Part shown: positions 1 to 12,452 of the stretch, piece after piece | How the letters are laid out: every line of letters starts with the position of its first letter | Position numbering within the stretch: position 1 is the first letter of the stretch | Source: Catonia carolina | Taxonomy: Eukaryota > Arthropoda > Insecta > Hemiptera > Achilidae | Length of the DNA: 64,000 nucleotides | Direction of reading: 5' to 3' | Assembly: GCA_035578175.1 (NCBI GenBank) | Contig: JAQMRL010000006.1 | Location: forward strand, 22,107,506 to 22,171,505 | Notes under the pieces: generated by a model | What the model was told of the DNA's origin: nothing | Databases searched by the model: none | Seen by the model: the letters and a program-made list of their open reading frames with translations, nothing else | Position numbers and translations under genes: made by a program

Positions 1-400
1 AAAGATTCTAGTTAAAACTATTTCAACATCACCTTTAGTACAAAACAAATAACATACTAAAAAGGAAATTTTAACAATTCTATAATATTGAATAAGAAAT
101 CAATAAAAAATACTAAAGAAGACTTGAATTACACACAAATTATTTCGCCAACTCACTTTTAGATAATTCAAACGATATATATAGTACTTGAAAAGAATAT
201 GAAACGAGACATCCTACGGACTTATTTTAAACTGATATAACAACACATGTGAATAAATCTTCGAAGTTCCTCATTTGTGTTGGTTTTCTTCGGTCATGAC
301 ATGTAAGAAAGAAATCCATTTGCTTATTATTATTTTAAGAGTATATTGCAGATTTTTCTGTGATTTAACAAAAATAACACATTCTTACTATAATTTAAAA

Positions 401-404
<4 letters not shown>

Positions 405-434
<30 letters not shown>
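405..434. repeat. (TA)n microsatellite
   Basis: About 15 uninterrupted TA units. Confidence 0.95.
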
Positions 435-437
<3 letters not shown>

Positions 438-789
438 TGCGAGTATTTACAGCCTCAGCAGTATCTCGCTTCCTAAGCACCACCTCTCTCTGTCTTGCCA
501 GTCCCCATCGGAGAGCCGCCGCAAAGTCATTGCTTCCTGCACCCCATCCAACCATATTACTTCCGGCCTACCCCTCCTTCTTCTACCGGCTGGCGTCCAC
601 TCCCATACCCTCTTGGCCAATTACCATCCTCCATCTTCTACAAATGGCAAAATCATTTTAAATGCTTTCGGAATATGGTATTTATGATATTTCCTTGAAC
701 TCCGATTCTTCTCCTAATATCAGAATTCGGAATTCGATCGATCCGCGACACACCACAGCTCCATTTCCAGAAATCCATCTCCACCGCTA

Positions 790-1150
790 TATGATAAAGA
801 AGTTGCAAGAGGAGTATGAAATCTCGGTCCTCAGTTTAAATGTAAACAAGACTGAACACCTTACTGTTGGTGAGCCAGGAAATGATATTCAGCTGGGTAC
901 AGGTGTAGTGAAAAGCTATGAAAGTTTTAAATACGTGGGAGTCATCTATGATAGGAGCGGAACAAGTGCAGCGGAAGTAAACAGCAAGATTTCACAAGGG
1001 CGAAGGGTTATAGGGCAGTTAAATTCTGTCCTTTGGAATGACAAAATATGGGAGGAGACAAAGATACATATTTATAATGCTATCCTGGAGAGTGTCTGCA
1101 CCCATGCTGGGGAAGTGTGGGTATTGACAAAGATAAAGATACACTTCGTG
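790..1150 (+). pseudogene. LINE reverse-transcriptase C-terminal remnant
   Basis: The frame reads 'LSLNVNKTEHLTVGEPGND', 'SFKYVGVIYDRSGTSAAEV' and 'IHIYNAILESVCTHAGEVW', the segment after the catalytic FADD box in Jockey/RTE-like LINEs. The catalytic region and the 3' end are missing, so it is a truncated dead copy. The upstream 435-790 bp holds short ORFs that I could not assign. Confidence 0.75.
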
Positions 1151-2165
1151 TAATTTACAACAGCGCTGACCATGTAGCAAGGGAATCGATCATAAGTCTT
1201 TAATTCATCAACATTTACGTTTCGTCCAGTTATATTTCTTCTTTTAAATCATCTAAGTAAGTACCGCGGTTCTTAACATCTTTCGTCTGGCAAAAGAGCA
1301 ACAAAACCGATCAAGATTAAAAATAAACAACTTGAAATACCGCTGAAAGCGGCAAAACAATAACATACATAAAATTATTGAAACTACACCTTCAACACAA
1401 CAAAAAAATTTCAATTTTGATCAATGAAGTTAATTATTATTCTTGTATTTTTGTTTTATGTGTACTCACAATGCAGTGTTTAGTATAGTTATGGTACATT
1501 GTATTAATAGGGGTGCTTGTAATATTACAGTTTCATTTTTTTTTTATCTGATATAATGTTCACTGCTGGACAATTTTTTTTGTTAATGGACGTTCATGTT
1601 AGGTATGTTTGTGCGTATTAATCGAGTAATTTTGTGGTAATGAATTTTTTTCTTATACAATTGTACAAATTATTTTTGTAGATTTTCTTTAAAAATCGAG
1701 TTGTTTTTTTCTTATATACTTTACGCATCTTGCCATATTTTAACGCATCGGCTCCGAGGTAAGCAATTGCTAATATAAAATCATTTTCGTAGTATAAAAT
1801 AACAGTACAATAGTTCTATTACAGTTAGCCTACTTTATATTAATAGTTTCTTAAAATAGATTTAAAATAAAACAACCTGACTTTAAATGAAACTGGAAAA
1901 TCGTACGTATTTACAATTACCTTTATAGTACGTTAATATAAATCATTATTTTTTATTGTTAACTGGATACTAATTTTATAATAATTTTTTCGAGGTTAAA
2001 ACAATTACAGACACACTTATGTACATTGAGTAATGCTTATTACTTATGAATATTTATATTTATTTTAGCCTATCCAGTAAAAATAAATATATAAATACAA
2101 GAACCCAAAGTAATGGGTGTTTATAAATAATGGACGCTATTTAGCTAAGTAATAAATTATTTTTC
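1151..2165. other. AT-rich stretch, nothing recognised
   Basis: No coding frame, repeat match or structured element was seen beyond short T and A runs. Confidence 0.6.
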
Positions 2166-2555
2166 GCCCTTAACAGGCAGGTGGAGTGTTAAATTATTTC
2201 CACTCAATCTGCTAGTTATAGGGCTACAAAAATAGTTCTGTTTCTTATCACGTGATCAGCCAATTATATGACTGAACTATTTAAGAACAGAAGAGGTAGA
2301 GGTGTAAAAGATACTAGTCAGAATTATCTCCTCTGAAAGTAATAAATTACATTATACAGCCAGACCCTGTGGTGAATAAAGTAAAGGTGTCATGTGCAGA
2401 GTGGAAAATAAATGCTTTTCAGAGGGCCCGGCATGCTGATAAGCATACTTTTCAACTCAGTGAGAAAGGCAGAGATAAACCACCTCACTCCTCGTTCTAC
2501 TTAGTAAAACCTCTACAGGTTCAAACCAGCCTTTGGTTGATGACCTAAACAACAA
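2166..2555 (+). repeat. SINE-like family A, copy 1
   Basis: A dispersed ~390-bp repeat with seven copies in the window. It starts near 'ACAGGCAGGTGGAGTG', includes 'CCAGACCCTGTGGTGAATAA' in mid-element and ends 'GATGACCTAAACAACA'. Short ORFs inside it are not genes. Confidence 0.85.
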
Positions 2556-3607
2556 GGTAAAGAAAGGTATCGAATTAAAGATGGCGATACTGTGAAGTTG
2601 ATAAACGATATGGAATGTCCAGAAGGCTCAGTATTTACTACGGTGCACAGAATCAATTTGTTACTGCCCGGAGTAGGCACCTTTAAAAATGAATATCGTA
2701 CAATGGCAATATATCACAAGGCAACTAGTAACAACCCGCTTTCTCTCTTTTATGGTAAACTAAACTTAAAGCAGAAACCATACATTTATCATTAATGATT
2801 AATTAGTAAAACTGCTAAATTCGAGCTTTTTAACAGCTAAAATCAAACAATATTAAATTCGTTTGTAACAACCCTTTTTGAAACCCTTCATTATCGTGAT
2901 GTTATTGGTTCATTTTTCAACGAGCGGGCCAAATCCGTTGCCTTCATTGTTTCGGCAAGATGGAGCTCCTAGAAGTTCCACTCCCTGGACTCCTAGGAGT
3001 CCAAGTCCCGTTGATCTATTTTTGTGAGACTACGTTTAAAATGCTTTCTTATTTTTCATATTTAAAATAGTATTTCATGTTTATTTTTCAAATTATGTCT
3101 CTTGTGACAGTAATGGTTTTCATATTTTAAGGGCCAACGCATAGGTCTTTTGGTTTCCGGTATTTCTGATTTAGCCCAATCGTCGATCTTGCCAATCTAA
3201 CAATTTCCTTTATGGCAAGTTCCTCTCTTATTTTTTTCAATTCTTCGCCTAGTTCTAAGTGTAACTTAACTTCCTTGATAGAGACGTTAAGTTCTTTAAT
3301 TCAATTTGCAACTCTTGTCTTGGCCGCAAACGACAAAATATGTCTGATGTAGGCTTTATGAATTCTGACTTTGCTTTGTTCAGACAAAATTTTGACTCAG
3401 AAATCAGAAAGAGTTTGTGTACGTTAGAAAATTCATAATATTGAACACCGAATGCCCCGTATAACAGTAATGTTATTATAGCGGTAACCAAGAAATGATT
3501 GAACGAAAAAGGGCTCAATTTAAATATCGCTTTGACATAATTTCGTGCTACCAATGAAGCGTATATTGAAACATAATAACTCTGACTTTTTTAACTCTAA
3601 TGTGTGT
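2556..3607. other. Stretch without a recognised gene
   Basis: A minus-strand frame of 99 codons (3,255-3,554) has no recognisable motif and normal AT-rich composition, so I do not call it. A small imperfect repeat (CTCCTAG/ACTCCTAGGAGTCC) is near 2,965-3,003. Confidence 0.5.
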
Positions 3608-3901
3608 ATATTGCTATTTGTTTAATTCAGAACAATAAGAAACTTCATGACATAATGAGATAAGTATGATATGTATGACGTGTAAATGAGATGTTATCTT
3701 TTACAGAATCAGGCTGACCATTACTGAAAAAGTTTCGTTAACTGAACCCCAACCACCAAAATACAGAGGTAACTACTGTCTCCTATTCAAATTCATGTAA
3801 AAGTATAAAACCTTTACTATAATTTAAATCATGGAACCTTCGACTGCATTAGTTTCAAACACTGACTCACGACGACGACTTTACCACTAGACCAACTCGG
3901 T
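3608..3901 (-). repeat. tRNA-derived SINE family B, copy 1
   Basis: On the minus strand the head reads 'GTTGGTCTAGTGGTAAAGTC', a good pol III box A, with a degraded box B (GGTTCCATG) about 50 nt later. The tail ends with 'TTATTGTTCTGAATTAAAC'. A matching copy lies at 23.15-23.45 kb. Confidence 0.8.
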
Positions 3902-3906
3902 GGGTG

Positions 3907-4660
3907 AGGAGGACATTTGGTAATACCCCTACGAACTGACGCAGTTGCTAACACCGCATGGTTGCTTTGGGGCATATTTGACAAGGTTCAAACTTCATGA
4001 AGTACCGAAATGTCGACTGTGTGATAGTAAAGAGGAGGAGTCCATTGCGCATATTTTTGAAAGATGTCCCTATTTTGGCCTCGACAGAATGGAGACATCT
4101 GAGAAGATAGGCGTTGCACACAAGGATTCCAGAGAGTGTAGGGGCAGCGATGCTGCGGGATGAGGAGAGCTGGAAGTTGGTCGCTCAGTTTGCGGAGATG
4201 TTGATCGGGAGACTGCGGAGGGAGGAGACATCTGGAGATCAGCGGGATCACCTTCTCCCACAGTAAATCAATCCTGTCCCGATCTCAGAAAGTAAGTTAG
4301 GCGCACTAATTTCCTGAGCTGGTGATAAAAGAGATAAATGAAAGTGAGAGAGTGAGTGTTGGTCAGTGACAGCGAGAGGGAAATTAGGCTACGGTTCTCT
4401 TTCAATCCTCGCCGACAGTATGTAAATTTTTTAACCCGACATTTCCGTTGTAGTATTATATAAACAGTTCCGAGGGAGGTGGAGTGTTCTTTGCTGATTT
4501 CGGATCAAGTGGCCAGGCGGTGGATTTTTGGTTGGTAGGCGGTTGCGGTCTCCTTGGGGTTGGACGAGGACGCCTCAATTGAGTCCAACACTATTTCCCC
4601 TATCGTGAGGGAGTCAACATGAGTTTTTCTCACCACCTCGGATAAAAAAAACTTGGTGGG
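3907..4660 (+). pseudogene. R1-clade LINE 3' end (zinc-knuckle region and 3' UTR)
   Basis: An open stretch encodes 'HGCFGAYLTRFKL' and 'CRLCDSKEEESIAHIFERC', the terminal Cys-Cys-His-Cys knuckle of R1/Jockey-group LINEs. A frameshift near 4,140 separates it from 'DEESWKLVAQFAEMLIGRL', which ends at a stop near 4,265. About 390 bp of 3' UTR-like sequence follows and ends near CACCTCGGAT plus an A-run. This is a 5'-truncated copy. Confidence 0.72.
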
Positions 4661-4679
4661 TTTAACTTTGATAACTACA

Positions 4680-5416
4680 AAATTTATTTGTTCATATGTC
4701 TCTGTTCACATTTATTTTCCTAAGTTAATAAACAATTAACTTATCAACATTTTAAAATATTATCCATCAAACAACTTGTAAATTATTATTTTATAATTTA
4801 TATTTTATATTAAAACAATAATAAAACTGATAATTAAAAATATATATTATTTATAATTATTATTGTAATAATTACTAAGAATAATTTCTTTTAAGTTGTA
4901 AGAAATTCTCAACTTACAGAGTATATATATTTTTCTAATAAGACTATAATTTATAAAAACCTCTCCTTCTTAAATGAACACTATTCGTCTGTGTTATAAT
5001 TTATGAAACGTTCTTTCATTCATTGTAGGCTTATTGGCCTTCATATGGCTTACATTTAGGCTATATAATCTATAATTATAATTAAAATTATAAAATAATA
5101 AACTGGAATTGTACAATAATTTATATGAATTGAATTATAGGCTTATAAATTTGATATTTCAATTTAAATTATATTAACATTTAAATTGAAAATTATACCA
5201 CAATAATTTTATAGAAATGTTGACGTAGAAAATTCTACGTACCTCGTGGTTATAGGTCATTACGTACATTTAGATTTACATCTACGTGTTTATTTATCTT
5301 TTTCATTCGCCGATTTTGTTAAAAAATCTGTTCCAGCATGTTGCCACAGGAATAGAATAATATTTTTAAAAAATGAATGATTTCACAATATATAACATTA
5401 TATTTTTTCTTTTTTT
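4680..5416. other. Very AT-rich stretch, nothing recognised
   Basis: Dominated by TAAT/ATTA strings with no coding signal or dispersed repeat match. Confidence 0.6.
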
Positions 5417-5516
5417 AGTTTCATTTAAAGTCGCATAAACATCTTGGTTACTAACAACTACCACGGGTTTTGACTTACAATTTTCAAACCGCGGTCCAGG
5501 AATTGAACCCGGGCTA
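5417..5516 (-). repeat. tRNA-derived SINE family C, truncated copy
   Basis: The minus strand starts inside the head at box B ('CCCGGGTTCAATTCC') and keeps the family tail ('TTAGTAACCAAGATGT', 'GCGACTTTAAATG'). Confidence 0.7.
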
Positions 5517-5548
5517 TATTTTATTTTTTCCTGTTACATAAAACAGCT

Positions 5549-5940
5549 TATTGCTCATAACAGGCAGATGGAGTGTTAAATTATTTGTTGTTAATCTGTT
5601 AGTTCCAGGGCTACAAAAAAATAGTTCTGTTTCTTATCACATGGTTAACCAATGAAATGACTGAAGTATTTAAGAAGAGAAAAGGTAGAAGTGTAAAAGA
5701 CACTAGTCATAGTTATCTCCTTTAAAAGTACTAAATTTCCTTATGCAGATCCTGTGGTGAATAAAGTGAAGGTGTCATTTTCAAGATGGAAAATATGTGC
5801 TTTTTAGAGGGCCTGGCATGCTGATAAGCATACTTTACAACTCAGTAAGGAAGGCAATTGTAAACCACCTCACTCCTCGTTTACTTAGCAAAACCTCTAG
5901 AGATTCAAACCAGCCTTCCGGTTGATGACTTAAACAGCAC
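5549..5940 (+). repeat. SINE-like family A, copy 2
   Basis: Same element as at 2.17 kb, flanked by a perfect 9-bp target duplication AAAACAGCT (5,540-5,548; 5,941-5,949). Confidence 0.88.
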
Positions 5941-6248
5941 AAAACAGCTAACTAAAAATGTACTAATGAATTTTAGAAAATGTGAATTGTTATCATAGTG
6001 TATCTATCAATTGGTTAATTCTGAAGTAATTTCTGCTACATTATCTGAACGTCTCTTTACTCATTTGTATCTGGAAAACATCAGGTAGATATGGTGTATG
6101 GATTCTTTTAATTTAATCCTTTTCTTCAAAGGTTTTTTTGGGAAGTTGTTTGTAGTAGCCTACTATTTGATGGTATTATAAAATAGAGGGAATCGTTTTA
6201 TAGGGTTTCGTTTGTGTAAGGTTCCTATAAATTTGATTAAACACTTTT

Positions 6249-6905
6249 GTCGTTAAATGCATACTAAGGCCGTAATCTTAAAAAATCCATTTTTGACAGA
6301 TTTTCATGAAAGAAAACAGAAAATCGCTAATTACTGCTTAACTAAGCGTTATACAACAATATACTAACATAATATATTTTTGTTTGTACCAAAAAAATTT
6401 GAAATAAAAGTTGTAGGATTTTTAATTTTCTACAACTATTTTATACACTTATGCGCTAAATTCATATTAAAGCCACTATCTTAAAAAAAAATTTTTTATA
6501 AAAAAAAGCCTTTCCAAGAATTTCAGCCAACAATATGTCGCCTACCCTACCTTGTAGAGCATAAATGTAGTAAATGAGACGATTTAAAAAATATTCGTAG
6601 TAGCCGTTTTTTGGGAAAATCGCAAAAATGTGAAAAATAACATGACTAAACCTTTCGGTTGACCGATTTTTATAAAAATGTTTGAGTCGAATCCTCTAGT
6701 AGTACCTAACCTATGTTTCAAGTTTGATTTACGTACGATGTTCCATTTTTGAAATATTCTGTTCACACGCAGACACACACACCCACACATAGACCAATCG
6801 CTGAAAACATGTTTTTTGGGGTTCAGGGGGTGTGAAAACGTGTAGCTACATCCGGTGAAAACTCTATTTTGAAAAACGGCATAAAACAAAATACTTTCCT
6901 ACCTA
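6249..6905 (-). repeat. Dispersed family F, copy 1
   Basis: Non-coding repeat found at seven places. Hallmarks on the element's plus strand are 'CACACACAGACC'-complement (TCTGTGTGTGTGAAC), 'AACTTAAGTTAGGTAC', 'CGGTCAACCGGAAG' and runs of TTTTAAATCG. No ORF or clear termini were found. Confidence 0.75.
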
Positions 6906-6909
6906 TATA

Positions 6910-7965
6910 TTCATATATTCAAGAGACAGTTAAAATTGTCAATATAATTACAATCAAGCGTCAATATGATTAGCTATAATCAAACAAGTCAGCGGGTTCA
7001 ATTCCCTATCATGAAATCTCTTATTATTATGTCTTGCCTTACCAAGGAGCGAGTCTGATGTCGAGTATTTCAACAAAGAAGATGATGAAGAAGAAGAAGG
7101 CGAAGAAGGAAGTGGTGGAGGAGAAGAAAGAGAAGAATATGAAGAAGGAAAGGGATAAGTGAAAAAGAATTACTGAGCGAAAGATTCCTGAGCAATTTTT
7201 CATGTTTTTTTAAGTTTTAATATTTTTAATTGATCGTATGTGAAAACTTTTTGGATAACCTGTAGAATACATAAATGTAGTGCCGATTAAACATGTGAGA
7301 CTACTAAAACGGATAAATGATTAATGGATAATTTTTGTTAATTACAACTGGCTAAGAGATTGTTGATTACAAGAGACTAATATAACCCTTTAGGTGTGTA
7401 TTGGTCATCAAAATGTTTCAACATCAATATCTTCAAACAATTTTTATATACGGTAACTCTCTATCGTCTAGGCTATATTTTTTCGCAAGAGAATGTTACA
7501 GCTGCTTATTGCTGTATTTTTTTAGTTTATTGCTTTTTATTAGATATGTTTAGAAAAAAATTGTAATTTATAACTATAATTCTATATTAATCATTCATTA
7601 ATTGCATATTACTTTAATCATGTGAATAAAAAATATAAACGTGGTAGATTTACTGATTAATAAAAAACGAAAATTGAGTTGAAAATACGGTTTCATGACA
7701 TAAATCTGCAAAAATTACAAAATCTTCAGGAATTCCATTAGTAATCAATGGGTGGAAGATCTTTTTAGAAATTTCAATGATATTAGTTGAGCAATGGCGG
7801 TTAATATTTTTGGCTATTAAACGGTTCAGATACACTATTGAGTTTTCTCTCCAATATCAATTCCCTATTCATGCCCATAGTTTGAAAATGGTACTTCTTT
7901 TCTTAACGACAAAGTGAAAAATAATGAAAGTTATGGGAAATAAAAAATATCTAATAGCACAGTTA
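6910..7965. other. AT-rich stretch between repeats
   Basis: Apart from the purine tract at 7,076-7,160 I see no gene or repeat. Confidence 0.55.
7076..7160. repeat. Purine-rich GAA/GAG tract
   Basis: An 85-bp almost all-purine run (GAAGATGATGAAGAAGAAG and similar) on the plus strand, without a gene around it. Confidence 0.8.
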
Positions 7966-8015
7966 CACCCCAACCTCATCGCTAATGACCTTGCAGTCGT
8001 AACCGACGTTAAATA
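7966..8015 (+). repeat. SINE family C, tail fragment
   Basis: Contains 'CTCATCGCTAATGACC' and 'CCGACGTTAAATAAATTA', matching the family C tail. Confidence 0.45.
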
Positions 8016-8170
8016 AATTAATTTTAAAAAAACAACAACTTTTATTTCAAGTATTTTCTTCTACATAACCTAGTTTAGCGTCAATTATTATTAGTGACTT
8101 CCCGTAGGTATTTTAAAGTCGAACAAAAGTTGATTTTTATTTATTTGCGTGAACACTCATGATTAAAATT

Positions 8171-8960
8171 TCAGTTATGTTTTACTTTCTCTTACCTGTA
8201 TGAATATATAGGGAGGGAGTATTGTTTTCATGTCGATTTTTCGAAATCGAGTTTTCACTGGATCTACACGTTTTCAGACCCCCTGAACCCAAAAACATGG
8301 TTTCATCCATTGGTCTGTGTGTATGTGTGAACAGAATATCTGAAGAACGGAACATCGTACGAAGTTGAAACTTGAAACTTAAGTTAGATACCACTAGAGG
8401 ATCCGACACGAACATTTTCATCGAAATCGGTCAACTGGAAGTAGTAGTTTATTCGTGTCATTTTTCACTTTTTATGATTTTCTCAAAAACAGCTCTTACG
8501 ATTTTTTAAATCGCCTTATTAACTAAATTTTTTATGTTCTACAAGATAGGGTAGGCGCCATGTCTGCTGAGATTCTAGGGAAAGCTGTTTTCTCGTAAAA
8601 AAATTGTTTTCTTAAGATCGCGACTTTAATATGCCTTTTAGCGCAAAAACATATCTAATAAAAGTTGTAGAAAATTTAAAAACCTACAACTTTTATTTGA
8701 AAATTTTTTTTGTATAACACTTAGTTTAGCGGTAAATAGCCTTTTTCTGTTTTTTCTCACGAAAACGTGTGGAAAGTCGATATTTTAAAGATTTCAGCCT
8801 TAATATGCATTTTACAACAAAAATATCTATAATTAAATTTATAGAAAATTAAAAGATCCACAACTTTTATTTACAGCATTTTTCTCTACAGAGCCTAGTT
8901 TAGCTTGAAAGAGTGATTTTCCTTATTTTTAAGCCAAACTGAGGTTGATTTTCATTTTGC
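8171..8960 (+). repeat. Dispersed family F, longest copy
   Basis: Includes 'GAATATATAGGGAGG' at the left, 'AAATCGGTCAACTGGAAG' in the middle and a right half with repeated 'AAAGTTGTAGAAAATT' and 'ACCTACAACTTTTATTT' blocks. Confidence 0.78.
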
Positions 8961-10200
8961 TTCTTTCACTCATGATTATGTTTAAGGTTATGTTTATTGA
9001 GGTTAGTTTTTTGTTTATTACTAATGTTAGGTTATATTGTTCAATATTTGCATTGGCAAGAGAAAGTTATGTGAGTGTTTTACATCAGATTTTTATTATT
9101 ACTAAAACTCGCTCAAAAGGTTTTTGAAGTTTATTATTACTACAAAAACGTATCCACTGCAAAAATATTAATAATAAATACATAAATGTATTTATCATAT
9201 AGGTCTAGGCCCTGCTTATAAACATTAAGGAATAGATGACTAATGTATTTGAATAATACAACCTTAGGCATTTTTCCTTCTTTCTATTCAATAGAATTCA
9301 TGATTTATGGTGGAAACGATAGGTGATTTAGCAGTTGAACACGTTCGAATATAGTATAAAAAGTGTATGCAAGTTTACACATAAGATCTTCCCTTCTATA
9401 TATTATTTTAATTTAGTAATTCATTTCTTTACATTTATATCTTTATTAACAAATAATATTGAAAGGATTTTATTAAATTTAAAAAATTTACATAATTATT
9501 CAAATATTATTAATTATTACTTTCATAATAAACGTGTTGTACGTACAATTCACTCCCTTTTGATTAATATTTACTTGCACATTTATCATAATTTTACCGG
9601 TGTAAAATTAAATAGTTAAAAATTAAAAGAGTTGTAATATATATGTTTAAATGTCTTATTTTTTTAATAATTTTGTAAATTAAACATCGTTAGGTTAAGT
9701 TTAAAGTCAGTTTAGGTTTTAAACGTGATAGATTAATTTTAAAACTTGAATTGGGCCGACAAAGTGGTTGTGATTAATAGAAAAATGTTAAAAAGTTAAA
9801 AATACGCTGATAAAGTTCTCCTAGTAGTAGAATAGATTTGAAGAATTATTGCTAATGTTGATAGAATTAAAGAAGAAAGTTGAAAAATACGATTAAAACT
9901 AATTTTAGAGAGAAGGGAAAATTTTTGACCAGTCAATTGAAATAGATATATTATTATTGATGACAAAAACTGAGAAGTAAAAAACCCTCAAAAACAATAA
10001 TAAAGATCAAAATTATCGGAATCAGAGAAGAACAATTCTAAAGAAAAAACAAACAAGAATTTATCTCGTAGCCTACACAAGGAAATTTTTTTTTGCATTT
10101 AGGAGACTCTAAAAGGAAGTATAGGACATGTCAAGATAAAACTGATAAACACAAATTTAATCACAATGATAAAATCATCACTTACGACCAAAAGAACATA
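8961..10200. other. AT-rich stretch, nothing recognised
   Basis: A 94-codon frame at 9,335-9,619 is Asn/Ile/Phe-rich in keeping with base composition and is not called. Confidence 0.55.
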
Positions 10201-10204
10201 AATC

Positions 10205-10275
10205 AACCGCGGTGAAGGCGGAAGACAGAAAGGAGAAGGAGGAAGACAAATAAATCGTGGTGAAGGCGAAAACAA
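10205..10275. repeat. Isolated fragment of the 48-bp foldback unit
   Basis: About 1.5 units ('GGTGAAGGCGGAAGACAGAA', 'GGAGGAAGACAAATAAAT') in the purine orientation, 3 kb left of the foldback element. It splits a local duplication (10,158 and 10,357: 'CACAATGATAAA'-'TCATCACTTAC'). Confidence 0.75.
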
Positions 10276-11101
10276 AATTTGTTTCTGCTACTGCTTACTT
10301 CAGTAGGCTTGTCATGAACCCCATTGTACCAAATAGCACTCAAAATTAAAAAAGTCAAACACAATGATAAATTCATCACTTACCAATAATTTTTTTCCGC
10401 TACTGCTTAACTCAGTAGACTTGTCATGAACCAAAACGATAGAAGAATTTATCATAAAAAGAAGAGCGAGATTCTTTGGTCGCATAAAGATTATGAATTA
10501 AAATCCCTTTAATGAGACGAGGCGTCTCACGGCTGGTGAAAATTTTTAAAAAGGCTTACTTTTGATTTATGACAAAAACCATCAGTGATTTCTGTATCTA
10601 CTCTTCAAGAGGAATCAAATTATTTTTCTTTCCAAATTTTGACTTTTAATTTTTTAACTTCCGGTTTTGGGCCACTTTTGATCGATAACGGAACTTCATA
10701 CCCAATCCACGCCCACTCAATTTTTGTGTAGATTACGAATCCGAAAAGCATTGTAGCTATCTCTTATAATTTTTGACTTTGATTTTTTTACTTCCAGTTT
10801 TACTTCCGGAACTTTAAATCCAATTTAAGCCAACTAACTTTTTTTTAGATTACGAATCCGAAAACCGTTTGTTGTTATCCCTTGTAGTTTTTGATATCTG
10901 GGTGTGTCGGACGGACTGAAAACAAATTATTGATGACGATTTTGAAAATTGCCACCCACAATGGATTAAATAAACAAATATTATTTGACATTTACAACGA
11001 TAAAAATAAAATGAAGATAATCATAAACAGCAACAGTTAATGGAAAAGCTAGGATTCACAAAAAAAATGACTTCCTACTGCTACAGAACATGTAGTAAAG
11101 T
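10276..11101. other. Stretch with two small local duplications
   Basis: 'CTACTGCTTA(C/A)(T/C)TCAGTAG' with 'CTTGTCATGAACC' occurs at 10,288 and 10,399. A second pair at 10,720-10,775 and 10,835-10,895 shares 'GATTACGAATCCGAAAA'. No gene was seen. Confidence 0.5.
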
Positions 11102-11360
11102 ATCTTGATTTTAAATTCCTGTAGAACTCAAGTTCGAAAAGACAAAACAGATTAAGTACACACATTTTCCCAGAGGAAATAAGAAAAGTGATTTCTTAGA
11201 AAATGTTGAAGTATTAGGAAGAAAAAAATTCAAAAAGAATAAAAATCCTGAGTTATTTATACGTAATCTACTTTGGATAGAATTATTGAAAAAATTAATG
11301 ACTGTTATAGCTGTTATGGCTGTAGCGTACGAACCAATTCTTGGGCAAGTCATTAAAAGC
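11102..11360 (+). other. Unassigned protein-like stretch
   Basis: A plus-strand frame reads 'KFEKTKQIKYTHFPRGNKKS' and 'NPELFIRNLLWIELLKKL'. It could be the tail of a transposon ORF. No other support was found. Confidence 0.2.
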
Positions 11361-11523
11361 GGGTGAACAATCCAAAAAGCTGAAAAAGAGTCACATAATC
11401 AACGTGCCATGCTTTTGGCTGGCAAAATAAAGATATGAACAGTTAAAAAATTCCTTTAAATGCATATTAAGCCCTCAATATTAAAAAATCCAATTTGCTT
11501 ACCGATTTTATGAGCAAAATACA

Positions 11524-11919
11524 AATGTTGTTTAGGTAATCAGTCAAAAAGCTGGTTTGAACCTGTAAAGGTTTTACTAAGTAAAACGAGGAGTGAGGTG
11601 GTTTACCATTGCCTTCCTCACTGAGTGGAAAAGTGCACTTATCAGCATACCGGGCCTTCTGAAAAGCGCATATTTTTCACTTTGCAATTGAAACCTTCAC
11701 TTCATTCACCACAGGGTCTGGTTGTATAACAAAATTCATTACTTTCAGAGGAGACAACTCTGATTAATGTCTTTTACACCTCTACCTCTTTTGTTCTTAA
11801 ATAATTCAGTCATTTAATTGGCTGACCGTGTGATAAGAAACAGAACTATTTATTTTAGCCCAGTAACGAACTGATTGAGTGTAAATAATTTGACACTCCA
11901 CCAGTCTGTTATTGGCAGT
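11524..11919 (-). repeat. SINE-like family A, copy 3, nested
   Basis: Flanked by a perfect 11-bp duplication AGCAAAATACA (11,513-11,523; 11,920-11,930). It is inserted into a copy of dispersed family F, which resumes on its right. Confidence 0.88.
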
Positions 11920-12297
11920 AGCAAAATACATAAAATCTGTAATTGACGCAAAATTAAGTGCTATAGAAAAATATGTTTGAAATAAAAGCGGTAGGTTTTT
12001 TATTTTTCTACAACTTTGATTACGTAGGCCTACACTTTTGTCATAAAATGCACATTAAGGCCGCAATCTTTACAGAACCATTTTTACCACGAGCAAGCTT
12101 TTCCAAGAACTTCAGCAGACATAGCGCTTACTCTACTTTGTAAAGAATTAAAAATGTAGTTAATAAAACGATTTAAAAAATCGTAGGAACCATTTTTGAG
12201 AAAATCGCAAAAAATTAAAAAATCACACGCATAAACTATATCCGTTGACTATATTGATAAAAATGTTCGTGTCGAGTTCGCTAGTAGTAGTAGCTAG

Positions 12298-12419
12298 TAC
12301 ACACACACACACACATACACACACGCACGCACACACACACACGCACACACACGCACACACACGCACACACACGCACACACGCGCGCGCGCACACACACAT
12401 ACACACCCACACACGCGCG

Positions 12420-12450
<31 letters not shown>
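12298..12450. repeat. (CA)n/(GC)n microsatellite
   Basis: A 150-bp alternating purine-pyrimidine tract of CA units with CG-rich interruptions (GCGCGCGCGC twice). ORFs of alternating Thr-His or Val-Cys are artefacts. Such tracts can adopt Z-DNA. Confidence 0.95.

Positions 12451-12452
<2 letters not shown>

Noticed and set aside
2592..2795. 67-codon plus-strand ORF
   Set aside because: Short, no motif, and adjacent to the end of a SINE-like repeat.
3988..4251. Minus-strand ORFs of 63-87 codons
   Set aside because: They are antisense to the R1-type LINE remnant.
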